Shown: positions 13,862 through 20,882 of the stretch, in pieces
Numbering within the stretch: the stretch's first letter is position 1
Layout: every line of letters begins with the position of its first letter
From: a virus
DNA: 47,396 nucleotides
Strand: one strand, 5' to 3'
IMG/VR virus record: IMGVR_UViG_3300022539_000150
Location: 1-47,396 of that record
Notes under the pieces: model-generated
Databases searched by the model: none
What the model saw: only the letters and a program-made list of their open reading frames with translations
Told to the model about the DNA's origin: nothing
Position numbers and translations under genes: made by a program

Positions 13862-14044
13862 TCACCCTCTTTTCTTTCTCATAGCTTTATTATGGTAATC
13901 ATGTCTTACCTTAGCATTTTTTACTGTCTGAGTGTCCTCTTGATAAATAGGTATAGCTCTCGCTAAGGTTTTTGTTTCAAAATTAAAACTCTTTACCATT
14001 GCTTTTCTTCTGCGAACAGCTTTGAGTCTTTTTCTTTCTGTCAT
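13862..14044 (-). CDS. Very basic small protein, 60 aa
   Basis: A 60-residue protein rich in arginine and lysine (ERKRLKAVRRRKAM at the start, NKAMRKKRG at the end). Its ribosome site AAGAGGGGTGG lies inside the end of the gene upstream, with which it overlaps by 62 bases in another frame. Nucleic-acid binding is likely from charge alone. Confidence 0.5.
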   Translation of the reverse strand: MTERKRLKAVRRRKAMVKSFNFETKTLARAIPIYQEDTQTVKNAKVRHDYHNKAMRKKRG

Positions 14045-14264
14045 TTATACCACCCCTCTTATTGTAGTGACTTGCTTCCTCGTCAAAATTATCTTTTACT
14101 TCATCAAAACTAAATCCCATCGTTGCTTTTTCATCTTCTTCGAGTCCGAATCCTACTTTTACTATATATTCCAGAGTATATATTTTATTTTCATGGTCAA
14201 TGTCTACAACCCAATATATTCTTCCATTTCTACGGTCTCTTATAAAATCATTTAGTTCTTTCAT
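13983..14264 (-). CDS. Unknown protein, 93 aa
   Basis: A 93-residue protein with a beta-rich N-terminal part (GRIYWVVDIDHENKIYTLEY), an acidic middle (GLEEDEKATMGFSFDEVKDN) and a basic C-terminal tail. The tail is the part overlapping the next gene, so the coding constraint is double there. Its ATG overlaps a TGA that closes the frame of the interrupted gene upstream. No family was recognised. Confidence 0.5.
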   Translation of the reverse strand: MKELNDFIRDRRNGRIYWVVDIDHENKIYTLEYIVKVGFGLEEDEKATMGFSFDEVKDNFDEEASHYNKRGGINDRKKKTQSCSQKKSNGKEF

Positions 14265-14455
14265 TTAAGCAATTCCTCATTTCTGTCATAATCTACGAAG
14301 ATTCATCCTTCATCTTTTACACTATCGAAAATATCTGGGAATTTTCCATTGAGTTCCATATCTTCTATAATTTCTTCTGTGTGTTCATTGTTTTTTGCTT
14401 CAAATTCTTTATATCCATATTGCTCTCTACTAAAGTAAACTATGTATTTTGGCAT
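14261..14455 (-). pseudogene. Small gene interrupted by an in-frame TGA
   Basis: After a GTGGGGGGTGGTAAG site, the ATG at 14455 opens a 50-residue acidic protein (MPKYIVYFSREQYGY...) that stops at TGA 14305-14303. Reading through this TGA in the same frame gives IFVDYDRNEELLK and then a TGA that overlaps the next gene's start as ATGA, the coupling seen throughout this phage. This suggests the ancestral gene had 64 residues and a recent nonsense change shortened it, or that the stop is read through. The short form (14303-14455) may still be functional. Confidence 0.5.
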
Positions 14456-14456
14456 C

Positions 14457-14630
14457 TTACCACCCCCCACTTACTCTTATTATTTGAGCTTCAATAGTAT
14501 TGATGTCCTTCTCTTCCTGCCTTCTGCACTTTATATTATCCTCTAATTGAGCTCTTAAACAATCAATTGCAAAATCTACAATTTTTTCGTAACCAATAAA
14601 ACGGATTTGAACCATCTTTGTTACTTTCAT
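14457..14630 (-). CDS. Small unknown protein, 57 aa
   Basis: The first gene of the leftward operon. The ATG at 14630 follows AAAAAGGGGGTG; a GTG at 14642 in the same frame is too close to the site. It encodes a 57-residue protein with VQIRFIGYEKIVDFAIDCLR and an acidic helical centre. Early small phage proteins like this often inhibit host functions, but nothing specific supports that here. Confidence 0.5.
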   Translation of the reverse strand: MKVTKMVQIRFIGYEKIVDFAIDCLRAQLEDNIKCRRQEEKDINTIEAQIIRVSGGW

Positions 14631-14657
14631 ATTATTTATCACCCCCTTTTTGTTTTT

Positions 14658-14686
14658 ATTGTATCACACTTTTTCTTATTTGTCAA
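14658..14686 (-). promoter_or_regulatory. Leftward promoter, shared AAAGTGTG-spacer class
   Basis: On the minus strand, TTGACA (14686-14681), a 17-base spacer AATAAGAAAAAGTGTGA and TACAAT (14663-14658). It drives the small genes and the Cas4-like nuclease from 14630 down to 12522. Confidence 0.85.
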
Positions 14687-14737
14687 GTCTTTTTTTGACT
14701 TTCGCCTTCATTTAAGTTTTTATTTTATTTTCATCTT

Positions 14738-14752
14738 AGGTCTTTTTTCCTG
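14738..14752 (+). repeat. 15-bp direct repeat, left copy flanking the origin
   Basis: AGGTCTTTTTTCCTG occurs here and again in the same orientation at 15046-15060. The two copies bracket the DnaA-box cluster. Confidence 0.6.
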
Positions 14753-14820
14753 TCTGGTTTTTATGTTCGATTTTCTTACATTTTTCTTCTGTTCAAAATT
14801 CTATAAATATTATAACATAG

Positions 14821-14931
14821 TTATCCACAAAAGTCAAGAGTTTTCCACAGGTTTTCCACATTTTTTTCGATTTATTAACACTTTTTCAACATTTTTTTTC
14901 AGTTATACACATTTTCCAAAAGTTATACACA
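14821..14931 (+). other. Probable replication origin: DnaA-box cluster
   Basis: Five 9-mers match or nearly match the DnaA box TTATCCACA, all in the same orientation: TTATCCACA at 14821, TTTTCCACA at 14841 and 14852, and TTATACACA at 14903 and 14923. Weaker relatives (TTTTCAACA at 14883) lie between. Spacings of 20, 11 and 20 bases suggest helical phasing. The surrounding 400 bases are very AT-rich and carry no gene. A phage initiator and DnaB-like helicase are encoded elsewhere in the window, while no polymerase is seen, fitting replication started here with host DnaA. The interval 14941-15060 holds G/T-rich sequence without further clear structure. Confidence 0.75.
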
Positions 14932-15045
14932 TTTTATTAACAAATCGGATTTAAGGGGTCGTATGCGTTGCTGGTGGGGTTTTGTTATTTTTGCTTGTGT
15001 TTGTATGTAAAGAGGGTTTAAAAGCAGAATTTAGGGGGTTTTTCG

Positions 15046-15060
15046 AGGTCTTTTTTCCTG
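15046..15060 (+). repeat. 15-bp direct repeat, right copy flanking the origin
   Basis: The second AGGTCTTTTTTCCTG copy, 308 bases after the first, directly before the terminator of the amidoligase operon. Confidence 0.6.
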
Positions 15061-15070
15061 ACACAAAAAA

Positions 15071-15102
15071 AATACCCTGCAATATCAAAATTGCAGGGTA
15101 TT
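15071..15102. terminator. Bidirectional terminator of the amidoligase operon
   Basis: A 13-bp perfect stem AATACCCTGCAAT/ATTGCAGGGTATT with a 6-base loop and T-runs on both strands. It ends leftward transcripts from the amidotransferase gene and insulates the origin. Confidence 0.9.
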
Positions 15103-15116
15103 TTTCTTCCTATTCC

Positions 15117-15929
15117 TTATTCTATTTCATAGATTGAATGGAAACAGTTTTCACAAAGATTTTCTTCGATATCCCAGAAATAATATACTTCTTTCCTGGT
15201 GTTACAATATGCACAACAAGCACCACTAACCCTAATTTTATCGGTTTCGGATAATAATTTCTGCCTTTTTGCTTCTTCGATTGTCAGGTTAGATTTTTTG
15301 TCTTTGCTATTCCAGGGGATATAATAATAATCATCATAGTATCTTTGTAAGTATTCAGTATTATATTTATAGGTTAGGTTTGAATAGTATATTCCTTTTT
15401 CCCTTTCAAAATCTCCTATCATAAAAAAGTTACCTGATTTATTCATTATTATTAGCTTGTCGGTTGCTAAGATAGTTTTAATTAACTTTCTTATTCCTTT
15501 CGATTTAAAAAGGTTTCTGTTAATCTCCCTGTCGGCTAAAATGTGGGCTAAAACCTTACTATCGTTTGTTTTTTGATCGTCAACTAAAGAAATTATTATT
15601 CCGTTATGGGCTAAGATATTCTTTTCTGTTATACTCTCGCTTTCGTTCATTTCTTTACAGTCTTTTGTGATAATAAAAGGGTGGGCGTTTTCAATGCTAA
15701 CCCTTCCATGCGTAGCAATCCTAAAGTGATAAATAACATTATCTTCTTTTCTTACGCTATGTCTGATATGATTTATAAAAGGCTCTATTTTCATAAATTT
15801 ATTAATTATTATTTTATTATCCCTTTGAATTGCTATTCCCATACCGTCAGCATTGTTTGAAAAGCAGTTCCTTAAAATTTTTTCCTTTGGTGGTTTTACT
15901 CCTTTGGGTTTAAAAACAATTATACACAT
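15117..15929 (-). CDS. Class II glutamine amidotransferase (Ntn hydrolase) with zinc finger
   Basis: A 270-residue protein beginning MCII, so Cys2 becomes the N-terminal nucleophile once methionine is removed. Further class II marks are NADGMG (26-31), HFRIATHG (68-75), NAHPF (81-85) and AHNG (107-110). These domains release ammonia from glutamine, or cleave amides as Ntn peptidases. The C-terminal 40 residues carry a CxxC...CxxC zinc finger (CAYC, CENC) that could dock a partner. It lies 16 bases after the amidoligase gene in the same operon, so ammonia transfer or peptide processing for that ligase is likely. The zinc finger fusion and the phage setting are unusual. Confidence 0.8.
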   Translation of the reverse strand: MCIIVFKPKGVKPPKEKILRNCFSNNADGMGIAIQRDNKIIINKFMKIEPFINHIRHSVRKEDNVIYHFRIATHGRVSIENAHPFIITKDCKEMNESESITEKNILAHNGIIISLVDDQKTNDSKVLAHILADREINRNLFKSKGIRKLIKTILATDKLIIMNKSGNFFMIGDFEREKGIYYSNLTYKYNTEYLQRYYDDYYYIPWNSKDKKSNLTIEEAKRQKLLSETDKIRVSGACCAYCNTRKEVYYFWDIEENLCENCFHSIYEIE

Positions 15930-15945
15930 ATATTTTTTTCTCCTT

Positions 15946-17538
15946 TTAATTATTTTTATTTTTGATTATAAAGATATAATGTTTATTCTCTCTTTTTGCA
16001 AGGGCTTTTGTTATCAGGCGGTGAATTTTCTCTGTTTCCCAATCTCGATTCTTGGTGTCTATGCTTATCACACTATTAGTCCTACCTGTTCTTGTAAATT
16101 CTAGTGTACCGTAAATATTATTATTCCTGGTTCTCCCTGCTCTCTTGTTGGCTTTTTTCATTAGCTTTTCGTCAAGTTGGTTTTTCTTTTCCCTTTCTTT
16201 CCTAATCTTGTCTATATCTACTCCTAAAGCTGTGGCGAATTCTTTTCTATTTCTGATATTTAGATTTATATTTTCCCTTTGAATCTCAAAAGTAAAACCG
16301 TACTCAATAAAAAAATCTAAAATCATTTTTCGCTTTTGTGCGTTGTAATGTTTGTTATACATTACTATTTTCTCAAAATTAATCGGTAGATAGCAATTAT
16401 CTCTTAGGAAATAGACATCATTTTGATAGTTAATTATATAATCTTCAAAATCATCAAAATAATACTCCAATTTATTTAATTCTTTCCCTTTCAAAAATTC
16501 TTTAATATTGGAATTTCCCATTAAAGTTAGAAGGTCTTTTCTCTCTACATTACTTTCAAGTATTGTTCCTTGTCTTGGTATATTGTTAAGAGGGCAATAT
16601 AGAAGGGTCTTTTTTTCTAAGTATTTTAATAACTTATGGTATTTCTTTGATTGTTTCATAAAAGCTAAGAATGAAAACCATAATTGTTTTTTAGTTGCCT
16701 TGATAAAAAATACAAGTGAATAACTTTTAACAAAATAGGCAAGGGCTTCCGTTATATCAAGGGTGGCATTAAAGCGGTCTATATCAAGAGTTCCTCTGAA
16801 TATACGGAGTTCTATCGTGGTAGGATTTCCGAAATATACACATCTATAATGATCGTACCACTCCTCAAGTTGTGCTTTCTTTTTATCTTTGGATATTCTT
16901 CTTGTTTCTTCTGCATTTACTTTATTACAATAGTTTGTCTTTGTCCTTTTTGAAAAGCGTTTCATTACAGAGAAATTTTTATCAAAAAATATGTTAAATT
17001 TCAAAAAATCTTCTGGCTTAAACCATTTTTTTGATATGTGGATATGTAGTCCGCATCTATTATTTTTGTACGAGGTGAATCCGTCAGCTTTTAATGTTTC
17101 AAGCAGTTGCTTCCACTTAAAAATCCTCTTATGATATTTAACCGATTGCGGGTGGGTTACAATCTCCATTCCATGATTATTGAGGCTTCCATCGTATTTG
17201 ATATAACAGGGGTACGATTTCATAATACCATAAGCATAATCCTGTAAATAACCGTCGCTGTTGCTGTCGTCGTCTTCATCATCATAATATTCATCGGTGT
17301 CGTCGTTTGCTTCTACTTCAAGCTCAATTCCTAAGAAAAGAGGGTTCTTCTCGAATGACATTTTACAAAATATTGGCTTCGGTTTATAATCATAGTGAAA
17401 TAGTAGGTGGTTTTCGTACTTACCCAGCCAACAATCCAGGCAATAATAACAATCTCCGCTTTCAAGGGCGTATCTTTCATCAATTTTCTTCTTGCAACCT
17501 TCACAGGTTAATTTATTAACTTTTTTTTCTGTGTTCAA
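15946..17538 (-). CDS. Amidoligase (COOH-NH2 ligase, PF12224-like) with N-terminal zinc finger
   Basis: A 530-residue protein. The N-terminus has a treble-clef-like zinc finger (Cys12, Cys15, Cys30-33-36). The amidoligase core follows, of the glutamine-synthetase/GCS fold: FLGIELEVEAND (69-79), an acidic loop, KYDGSLNNHGMEIVTHP (114-130), RCGLHIHIS (161-169) and TIELRIFRGTL (241-251). These carry the expected acidic and histidine metal/ATP ligands. Such enzymes make amide bonds using ATP; the substrate is unknown. The C-terminal 250 residues are helical, basic and unassigned. Start is TTG after AAAGGAG, overlapping the upstream stop. With the amidotransferase and lipoprotein it suggests modification of a peptide or cell-envelope group. 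Confidence 0.8.
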   Translation of the reverse strand: MNTEKKVNKLTCEGCKKKIDERYALESGDCYYCLDCWLGKYENHLLFHYDYKPKPIFCKMSFEKNPLFLGIELEVEANDDTDEYYDDEDDDSNSDGYLQDYAYGIMKSYPCYIKYDGSLNNHGMEIVTHPQSVKYHKRIFKWKQLLETLKADGFTSYKNNRCGLHIHISKKWFKPEDFLKFNIFFDKNFSVMKRFSKRTKTNYCNKVNAEETRRISKDKKKAQLEEWYDHYRCVYFGNPTTIELRIFRGTLDIDRFNATLDITEALAYFVKSYSLVFFIKATKKQLWFSFLAFMKQSKKYHKLLKYLEKKTLLYCPLNNIPRQGTILESNVERKDLLTLMGNSNIKEFLKGKELNKLEYYFDDFEDYIINYQNDVYFLRDNCYLPINFEKIVMYNKHYNAQKRKMILDFFIEYGFTFEIQRENINLNIRNRKEFATALGVDIDKIRKEREKKNQLDEKLMKKANKRAGRTRNNNIYGTLEFTRTGRTNSVISIDTKNRDWETEKIHRLITKALAKRENKHYIFIIKNKNN

Positions 17539-17711
17539 TGTGCGAATCTCCTTTTCATTTTTTTATTTTTATAGATTAGTTTCACTAAATATTTATACTC
17601 CTTTCTTTCTATTCTTCCCCTAAGATAGTTAAATTTGAAAAGTCTTAGGGCTTGAGATATTTTGATTTTCTCAAAATCCATTTTCCTCAAACTATTAAAA
17701 AAATATTTCAT
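17535..17711 (-). CDS. Small basic protein, 58 aa
   Basis: A 58-residue frame with an AAGGAAGGAG site, very rich in lysine and arginine (NSLRKMDFEKIKISQALRLF, then KLIYKNKKMKRRFAH). Its stop overlaps the TTG start of the amidoligase, so the two are translationally coupled. It might be a substrate or accessory of the ligase, or a nucleic-acid binder. No family was recognised. Confidence 0.5.
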   Translation of the reverse strand: MKYFFNSLRKMDFEKIKISQALRLFKFNYLRGRIERKEYKYLVKLIYKNKKMKRRFAH

Positions 17712-17730
17712 TTTTTTTACTCCTTCCTTT

Positions 17731-18186
17731 TTAATAATTGAAAAAGATAGTTCCGTTTTTATTCCTAAGTTTTGTTACTGTCTTGTCGTGTTCTTTGTCG
17801 GCTTTTTCTTTCCTTTTTTGTAATAACTTCTTTGCTCTTTCGTGTAAGGCTTTTTCTTCCATATAGTTGATTTCGTCAAGTGTACTTTCAAGGGATATTT
17901 CAACAATGCGATTTACTTCGGTTTCAATTATAAAATCCATATATCCAATAATCTCTTTCAGAGGCTTGAATATATCCGCTGTGTCGTTATAATCAAAATC
18001 GTATATATGGGTATTTATTCCGTTTGTTACAAGGTCGGCTTTAAATTCTACTATTGCTTCAATGGCTCGGTCAGTTTGTTTCATTAAGCTGTCTTTTGCT
18101 CGGTCTCTTGGTTCTTTTACAAGTTTCTTCAAAAAATCAATTTGCTTTTGTTTTTTTGATTTTATCAATACTATCTTATTATCCAT
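17731..18186 (-). CDS. Unknown helical protein, 151 aa
   Basis: A 151-residue soluble protein with a lysine-rich N-terminus, a central part (DFDYNDTADIFKPLKEIIGY) and a coiled-coil C-terminal half (EEKALHERAKKLLQKRKEKA). It starts after GAAGGAG and overlaps the upstream gene by eight bases. No family was recognised; the operon position suggests a component of the amidoligase module. Confidence 0.55.
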   Translation of the reverse strand: MDNKIVLIKSKKQKQIDFLKKLVKEPRDRAKDSLMKQTDRAIEAIVEFKADLVTNGINTHIYDFDYNDTADIFKPLKEIIGYMDFIIETEVNRIVEISLESTLDEINYMEEKALHERAKKLLQKRKEKADKEHDKTVTKLRNKNGTIFFNY

Positions 18187-18460
18187 TATATTCTAAAAAT
18201 CTCCTTCCTTCCTCTTTTTCTAAGGATTTTAATCCTTTTATTCTCCCTTCTTCGATACATTTCATTGTATTAATCATTTCCTGAAATAAGTCTATTTGTT
18301 CTTTTCGAGTGAAATTAATATTTTCGTTGCTTAGTGTTCCAGAAAAAGATAAATTTCTGAAAGTGAATTTCCATTTAAAGGTTGTAGTCTTTTTGGTTCT
18401 CTGTGGGCTATTTGTCAGGGTCTTAGTTACTTCGATATTCTGAAATAATACTACTGACAT
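18179..18460 (-). CDS. Unknown protein, 93 aa
   Basis: A 93-residue protein with a beta-like N-terminal half (VVLFQNIEVTKTLTN, then TTFKWKFTFRNLSFSGTLS) and a helical C-terminus. It starts after AAAAGGAGTGA. No motif was recognised. Confidence 0.5.
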   Translation of the reverse strand: MSVVLFQNIEVTKTLTNSPQRTKKTTTFKWKFTFRNLSFSGTLSNENINFTRKEQIDLFQEMINTMKCIEEGRIKGLKSLEKEEGRRFLEYNG

Positions 18461-18479
18461 TTATTTCAATCACTCCTTT

Positions 18480-18554
18480 TTAATTTTTTTTAATATAGTA
18501 TATTGAGTAAGTTATAATTGTTAGGCATACTATAAACACAATACATTTTTCCAT
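18480..18554 (-). CDS. Possible 24-aa transmembrane peptide
   Basis: A very short frame with an AAAGGAG site ten bases before the ATG encodes MEKCIVFIVCLTIITYSIYY and a short basic end: one membrane helix. Its stop is followed directly by the next ribosome site. Site strength and operon spacing support it, but the length keeps confidence low. Confidence 0.35.
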   Translation of the reverse strand: MEKCIVFIVCLTIITYSIYYIKKN

Positions 18555-18648
18555 TACTTTTATACTCCTTTCAATTTATTTCGTATCAATTTAATGGGCT
18601 TAATAAACCTCTTTAATGTTGCTAAAATTAAAAAGGTCTATAAACCTA

Positions 18649-18861
18649 TTAGGATTTATTTAATAAATTAAGTTTGTTCTTTGTTTCTATCAAGTTGTTT
18701 TCAAGTCTTAGATAGGTTGTCATTAAATTGTAATTACTAAAGATATCCTTTAGGCTTCTGACTGATATAAAGGAATGATATTCCCTTCTCGCTTTTTCTA
18801 CTTTCTTAATTGCTCTAATTTTTGCAGTTAAAAACTTAAATAAATAAATTTTTATTGGCAT
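18649..18861 (-). CDS. Small basic helical protein, 70 aa
   Basis: A 70-residue protein starting after GAAAGGAGA. It has a hydrophobic/basic first helix (IKIYLFKFLTAKIRAIKKVE) and a coiled-coil-like C-terminus (LRLENNLIETKNKLNLLN). No family was recognised. The 90 bases downstream (18562-18648) hold no further gene that I can support. Confidence 0.5.
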   Translation of the reverse strand: MPIKIYLFKFLTAKIRAIKKVEKARREYHSFISVRSLKDIFSNYNLMTTYLRLENNLIETKNKLNLLNKS

Positions 18862-18888
18862 TTAGTTGGTCTCCTTTCATTGTTAGTT

Positions 18889-19191
18889 TCAATCAAAATA
18901 TCCTTTTTCATCTAACCATTTAATAATTCTTTGCGTTGCTTTTTCAGAGTTTGTTTTATTACTATTTTCGGTGTGCTTGAAGATATTACGGATTATTCTC
19001 GTTATAGGTAAAAACTGTATTCTTTCTACTTCCTTACATTTTACCATATAACATTTTTTACAATAATAATAAAACTTGTTCTTGCTCTCCTGAAAGGTTA
19101 TGAATTTCGGCGGTTTCCCTCCCCTATTGCCTAAGATATATTCGTTAGTGAGTTCCTGTTTCTTTCCGCAGTTTTTGCATTTAATTTCCAT
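18889..19191 (-). CDS. Zinc-ribbon protein, 100 aa
   Basis: A 100-residue protein with CKNCGKK at residues 4-10 and YYYCKKCYMVKC near residues 42-53, making a four-cysteine zinc ribbon, followed by a basic helical tail. Zinc fingers also occur in the amidoligase and amidotransferase of the same operon. It may bind nucleic acid or bridge proteins of the module; this is inferred. Confidence 0.55.
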   Translation of the reverse strand: MEIKCKNCGKKQELTNEYILGNRGGKPPKFITFQESKNKFYYYCKKCYMVKCKEVERIQFLPITRIIRNIFKHTENSNKTNSEKATQRIIKWLDEKGYFD

Positions 19192-19214
19192 TTATAAAAT
19201 CTCCTTTCTTTTTA

Positions 19215-19724
19215 TTAGATTTTATTATATCCTATTTCAATAACATTCATTCCGTAATCATAAACGATATACTTTATCCATTCTCTTTCCATTAAGAAAT
19301 AACTATCATATATAACAATATACTCAAAATTTTCTGCCTGTATGAAAAGATAATATTGGTTATTTGAAAAGTTATATCTTCCATTTTCTTTGTAAACTGC
19401 AAGAGAATGGGAATAAGGGGTATTTTTGTAATATATTTTTATCTGATAAGTTTCGTAATTATGATAATTGGCAAAAAATACTCCCCAATTAGAGAAGTCG
19501 TCGCAATCTCCCATTTTGCATAAATATAACTGATATGGATTTATAGGTTTTAAAATATTAGGTCTATAAACAAAATTATCTAACATATATTGACAAGCTT
19601 TTCTCGGAGTATTTAATTCTTCAATTAAGGCAAGAAATTCGGCATCATCAGGCAGAACGAAAATATGAATACATCCACTTAGAAAGAATATAGACAGAAT
19701 CAAAAAAAACAGTATCTTCTTCAT
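19215..19724 (-). CDS. Lipoprotein with transglutaminase-like domain
   Basis: A 169-residue protein with a lipoprotein signal: basic start MKKI, a hydrophobic run and lipobox LSGC (Cys18 would be lipidated). The mature part carries GDCDDFSNWG (Cys74), YSHSLAVY (His106) and YNFSNNQYY. These match the Cys-His-Asn/Asp layout of transglutaminase-like peptidases. It is therefore an exported, membrane-anchored enzyme that could cut or cross-link peptides outside the cytoplasm. It is the first gene of the leftward operon that ends with the amidoligase and amidotransferase, behind a structured leader. A superinfection, wall-modifying or peptide-processing role is possible. Confidence 0.7.
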   Translation of the reverse strand: MKKILFFLILSIFFLSGCIHIFVLPDDAEFLALIEELNTPRKACQYMLDNFVYRPNILKPINPYQLYLCKMGDCDDFSNWGVFFANYHNYETYQIKIYYKNTPYSHSLAVYKENGRYNFSNNQYYLFIQAENFEYIVIYDSYFLMEREWIKYIVYDYGMNVIEIGYNKI

Positions 19725-19748
19725 TGTTTTATTCTCCTTTCTTTTTAT

Positions 19749-19838
19749 TTAAGGTATAAGTATAACCTTAATAAACCCATCTATGGCGTTATCAGTTCAA
19801 GTAAGGGAATTTCCATTCTATCCCTTTAATAGATGGGT
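19749..19838 (-). promoter_or_regulatory. Structured leader of the lipoprotein/amidoligase operon
   Basis: In the leader RNA a 10-bp stem ACCCATCTAT (19838-19829)/ATAGATGGGT (19784-19775) encloses a second stem AAGGGA/TCCCTT (19826-19803). It is followed by a 7-bp hairpin TTAAGGT/ACCTTAA (19771-19749) just before the ribosome site. This two-part layout resembles a riboswitch-like or protein-responsive translational switch. No known class was recognised. Confidence 0.45.
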
Positions 19839-20009
19839 CTATAAAGCTATAAGTATTATTCTTATTCGCTTTATATCTCCTTTGCTTTTCATTGGGTCGG
19901 TCAGAGATAATAGGTCGCTGTGCCTTACTATCTCCTTTAATTTTTCACTTTTCAAGTTCCAGTGGGCTTTGGCGTTTTTATGGTTTCGTTGGTTGCTCTT
20001 TTTTCTCTT

Positions 20010-20039
20010 ATTTTATCATAGATTTAATATACTTGTCAA
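20010..20039 (-). promoter_or_regulatory. Leftward promoter of the amidoligase operon
   Basis: On the minus strand, TTGACA (20039-20034), an 18-base spacer and TAAAAT (20015-20010). The spacer lacks the AAAGTGTG core of the other promoters. About 280 bases of leader separate it from the lipoprotein gene. Confidence 0.55.
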
Positions 20040-20463
20040 GGGTTTTAGCGATTTATTTTCATTTATTTTCACTTATTTAAAAGGGTCGAGGGCGGTTGCT
20101 ATTTGATATTAGTTATTATATCCGTATCATCTTAGTATAGGATAGATACATTACATAAGTAATACTAATTGATTTAACTAATTTTCTTTTATTATTCCCT
20201 GCGTTAGCAGGGTCTTATATATCCTTTATTCCTCTATTCCGCTATTCGGGATTTATTCAAAATATCACTAAATAAGGGGTAGCACTATCTTATTATCTTA
20301 TTCCTGCCTTAATTTAATATTAAATTTCCCTGCATTAAGATTAGTATTAGGATAGTAATTTAAGATCCATTTTAAATAGTTCTAATTACATTAAGTGAGC
20401 ATTATCCCTATATATCCTTATATTTGCATATATGAACAATCCTTCATTTGTGGGCGGGGGTTT

Positions 20464-20698
20464 GAGTGAGCGACCAGAGGGAGCGAACGGAATCTTTGTC
20501 CACGAAGTGGACACCTTAAAGCTTTTGTTATCCTTTTAATATACAGTATCTTAATTTAAATTAAAAGAAGGAGCACGGAGTGTCTCCTAATTTTAATTTA
20601 ATATCAAACACATTATACTCTTATCTATCACGAGAAGGGTATGGGTACCTCTCCTTTACTTTTTTTTTAAGGAATCCCTTGACTGGTCGCATTCACTC
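20464..20698. repeat. Inverted repeat pair around a hairpin cluster
   Basis: GAGTGAGCGACCAG (20464-20477) and the inverted copy CTGGTCGCATTCACTC (20683-20698) match except for a two-base insertion. They enclose both the GTCCAC hairpin and the 46-base compound hairpin. They could be ends of a small mobile element, such as a MITE-like remnant, or arms of a long RNA structure. Confidence 0.45.
20556..20601. repeat. 46-base compound hairpin
   Basis: An 11-bp outer stem TTAAATTAAAA/TTTTAATTTAA, a one-step internal mismatch, a 5-bp stem AGGAG/CTCCT and a CAC/GTG tip. No clear U-tract follows, so it is not a typical terminator. Confidence 0.6.
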
Positions 20699-20882
20699 CT
20701 AATGTAAAAGAATAAAAAAATTTGGCAAATATATATAAAAATATAAGAATTTACGATTTTTGAAACCGTTGTAAAATAAGGGCGAAATGTCCCTCGTCCA
20801 TGGGGTGGATAGATTTATTCTCCTGCATTAAAAGTTTTTGTGAAAATAATTAAAAAAAAATGAAGATAATTATAAAAAAGAC

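Larger units (their letters stand above)
20040..20880. other. Gene-free interval between divergent promoters, many hairpins
   Basis: No credible gene is present in about 840 bases: frames are short and lack ribosome sites. The sequence contains strong inverted repeats: CCCTGC/GCAGGG (20197-20212), GTCCAC/GTGGAC (20498-20512) and a compound hairpin at 20556-20601. GAGTGAGCGACCAG at 20464 is repeated in inverted form at 20683-20698. Poly-A/T tracts near 20661 and 20850 flank the last part. It may hold small RNAs or regulatory sites. Confidence 0.6.

Noticed and set aside
14261-14455. Reassignment of TGA to an amino acid
   Set aside because: Many well-supported genes here end with TGA in ATGA overlaps, and the tRNA-Trp anticodon is CCA, not TCA. 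One in-frame TGA is better explained by mutation or local readthrough.
14607-14954. A 115-codon plus-strand frame over the origin
   Set aside because: It crosses the leftward promoter and the DnaA boxes, is Phe-rich from T-tracts and has no ribosome site.
19783-20106. A 107-codon plus-strand frame in the non-coding interval
   Set aside because: It has no ribosome site, is dominated by Phe and Leu from T-rich sequence, and overlaps the leader and promoter of the leftward operon.
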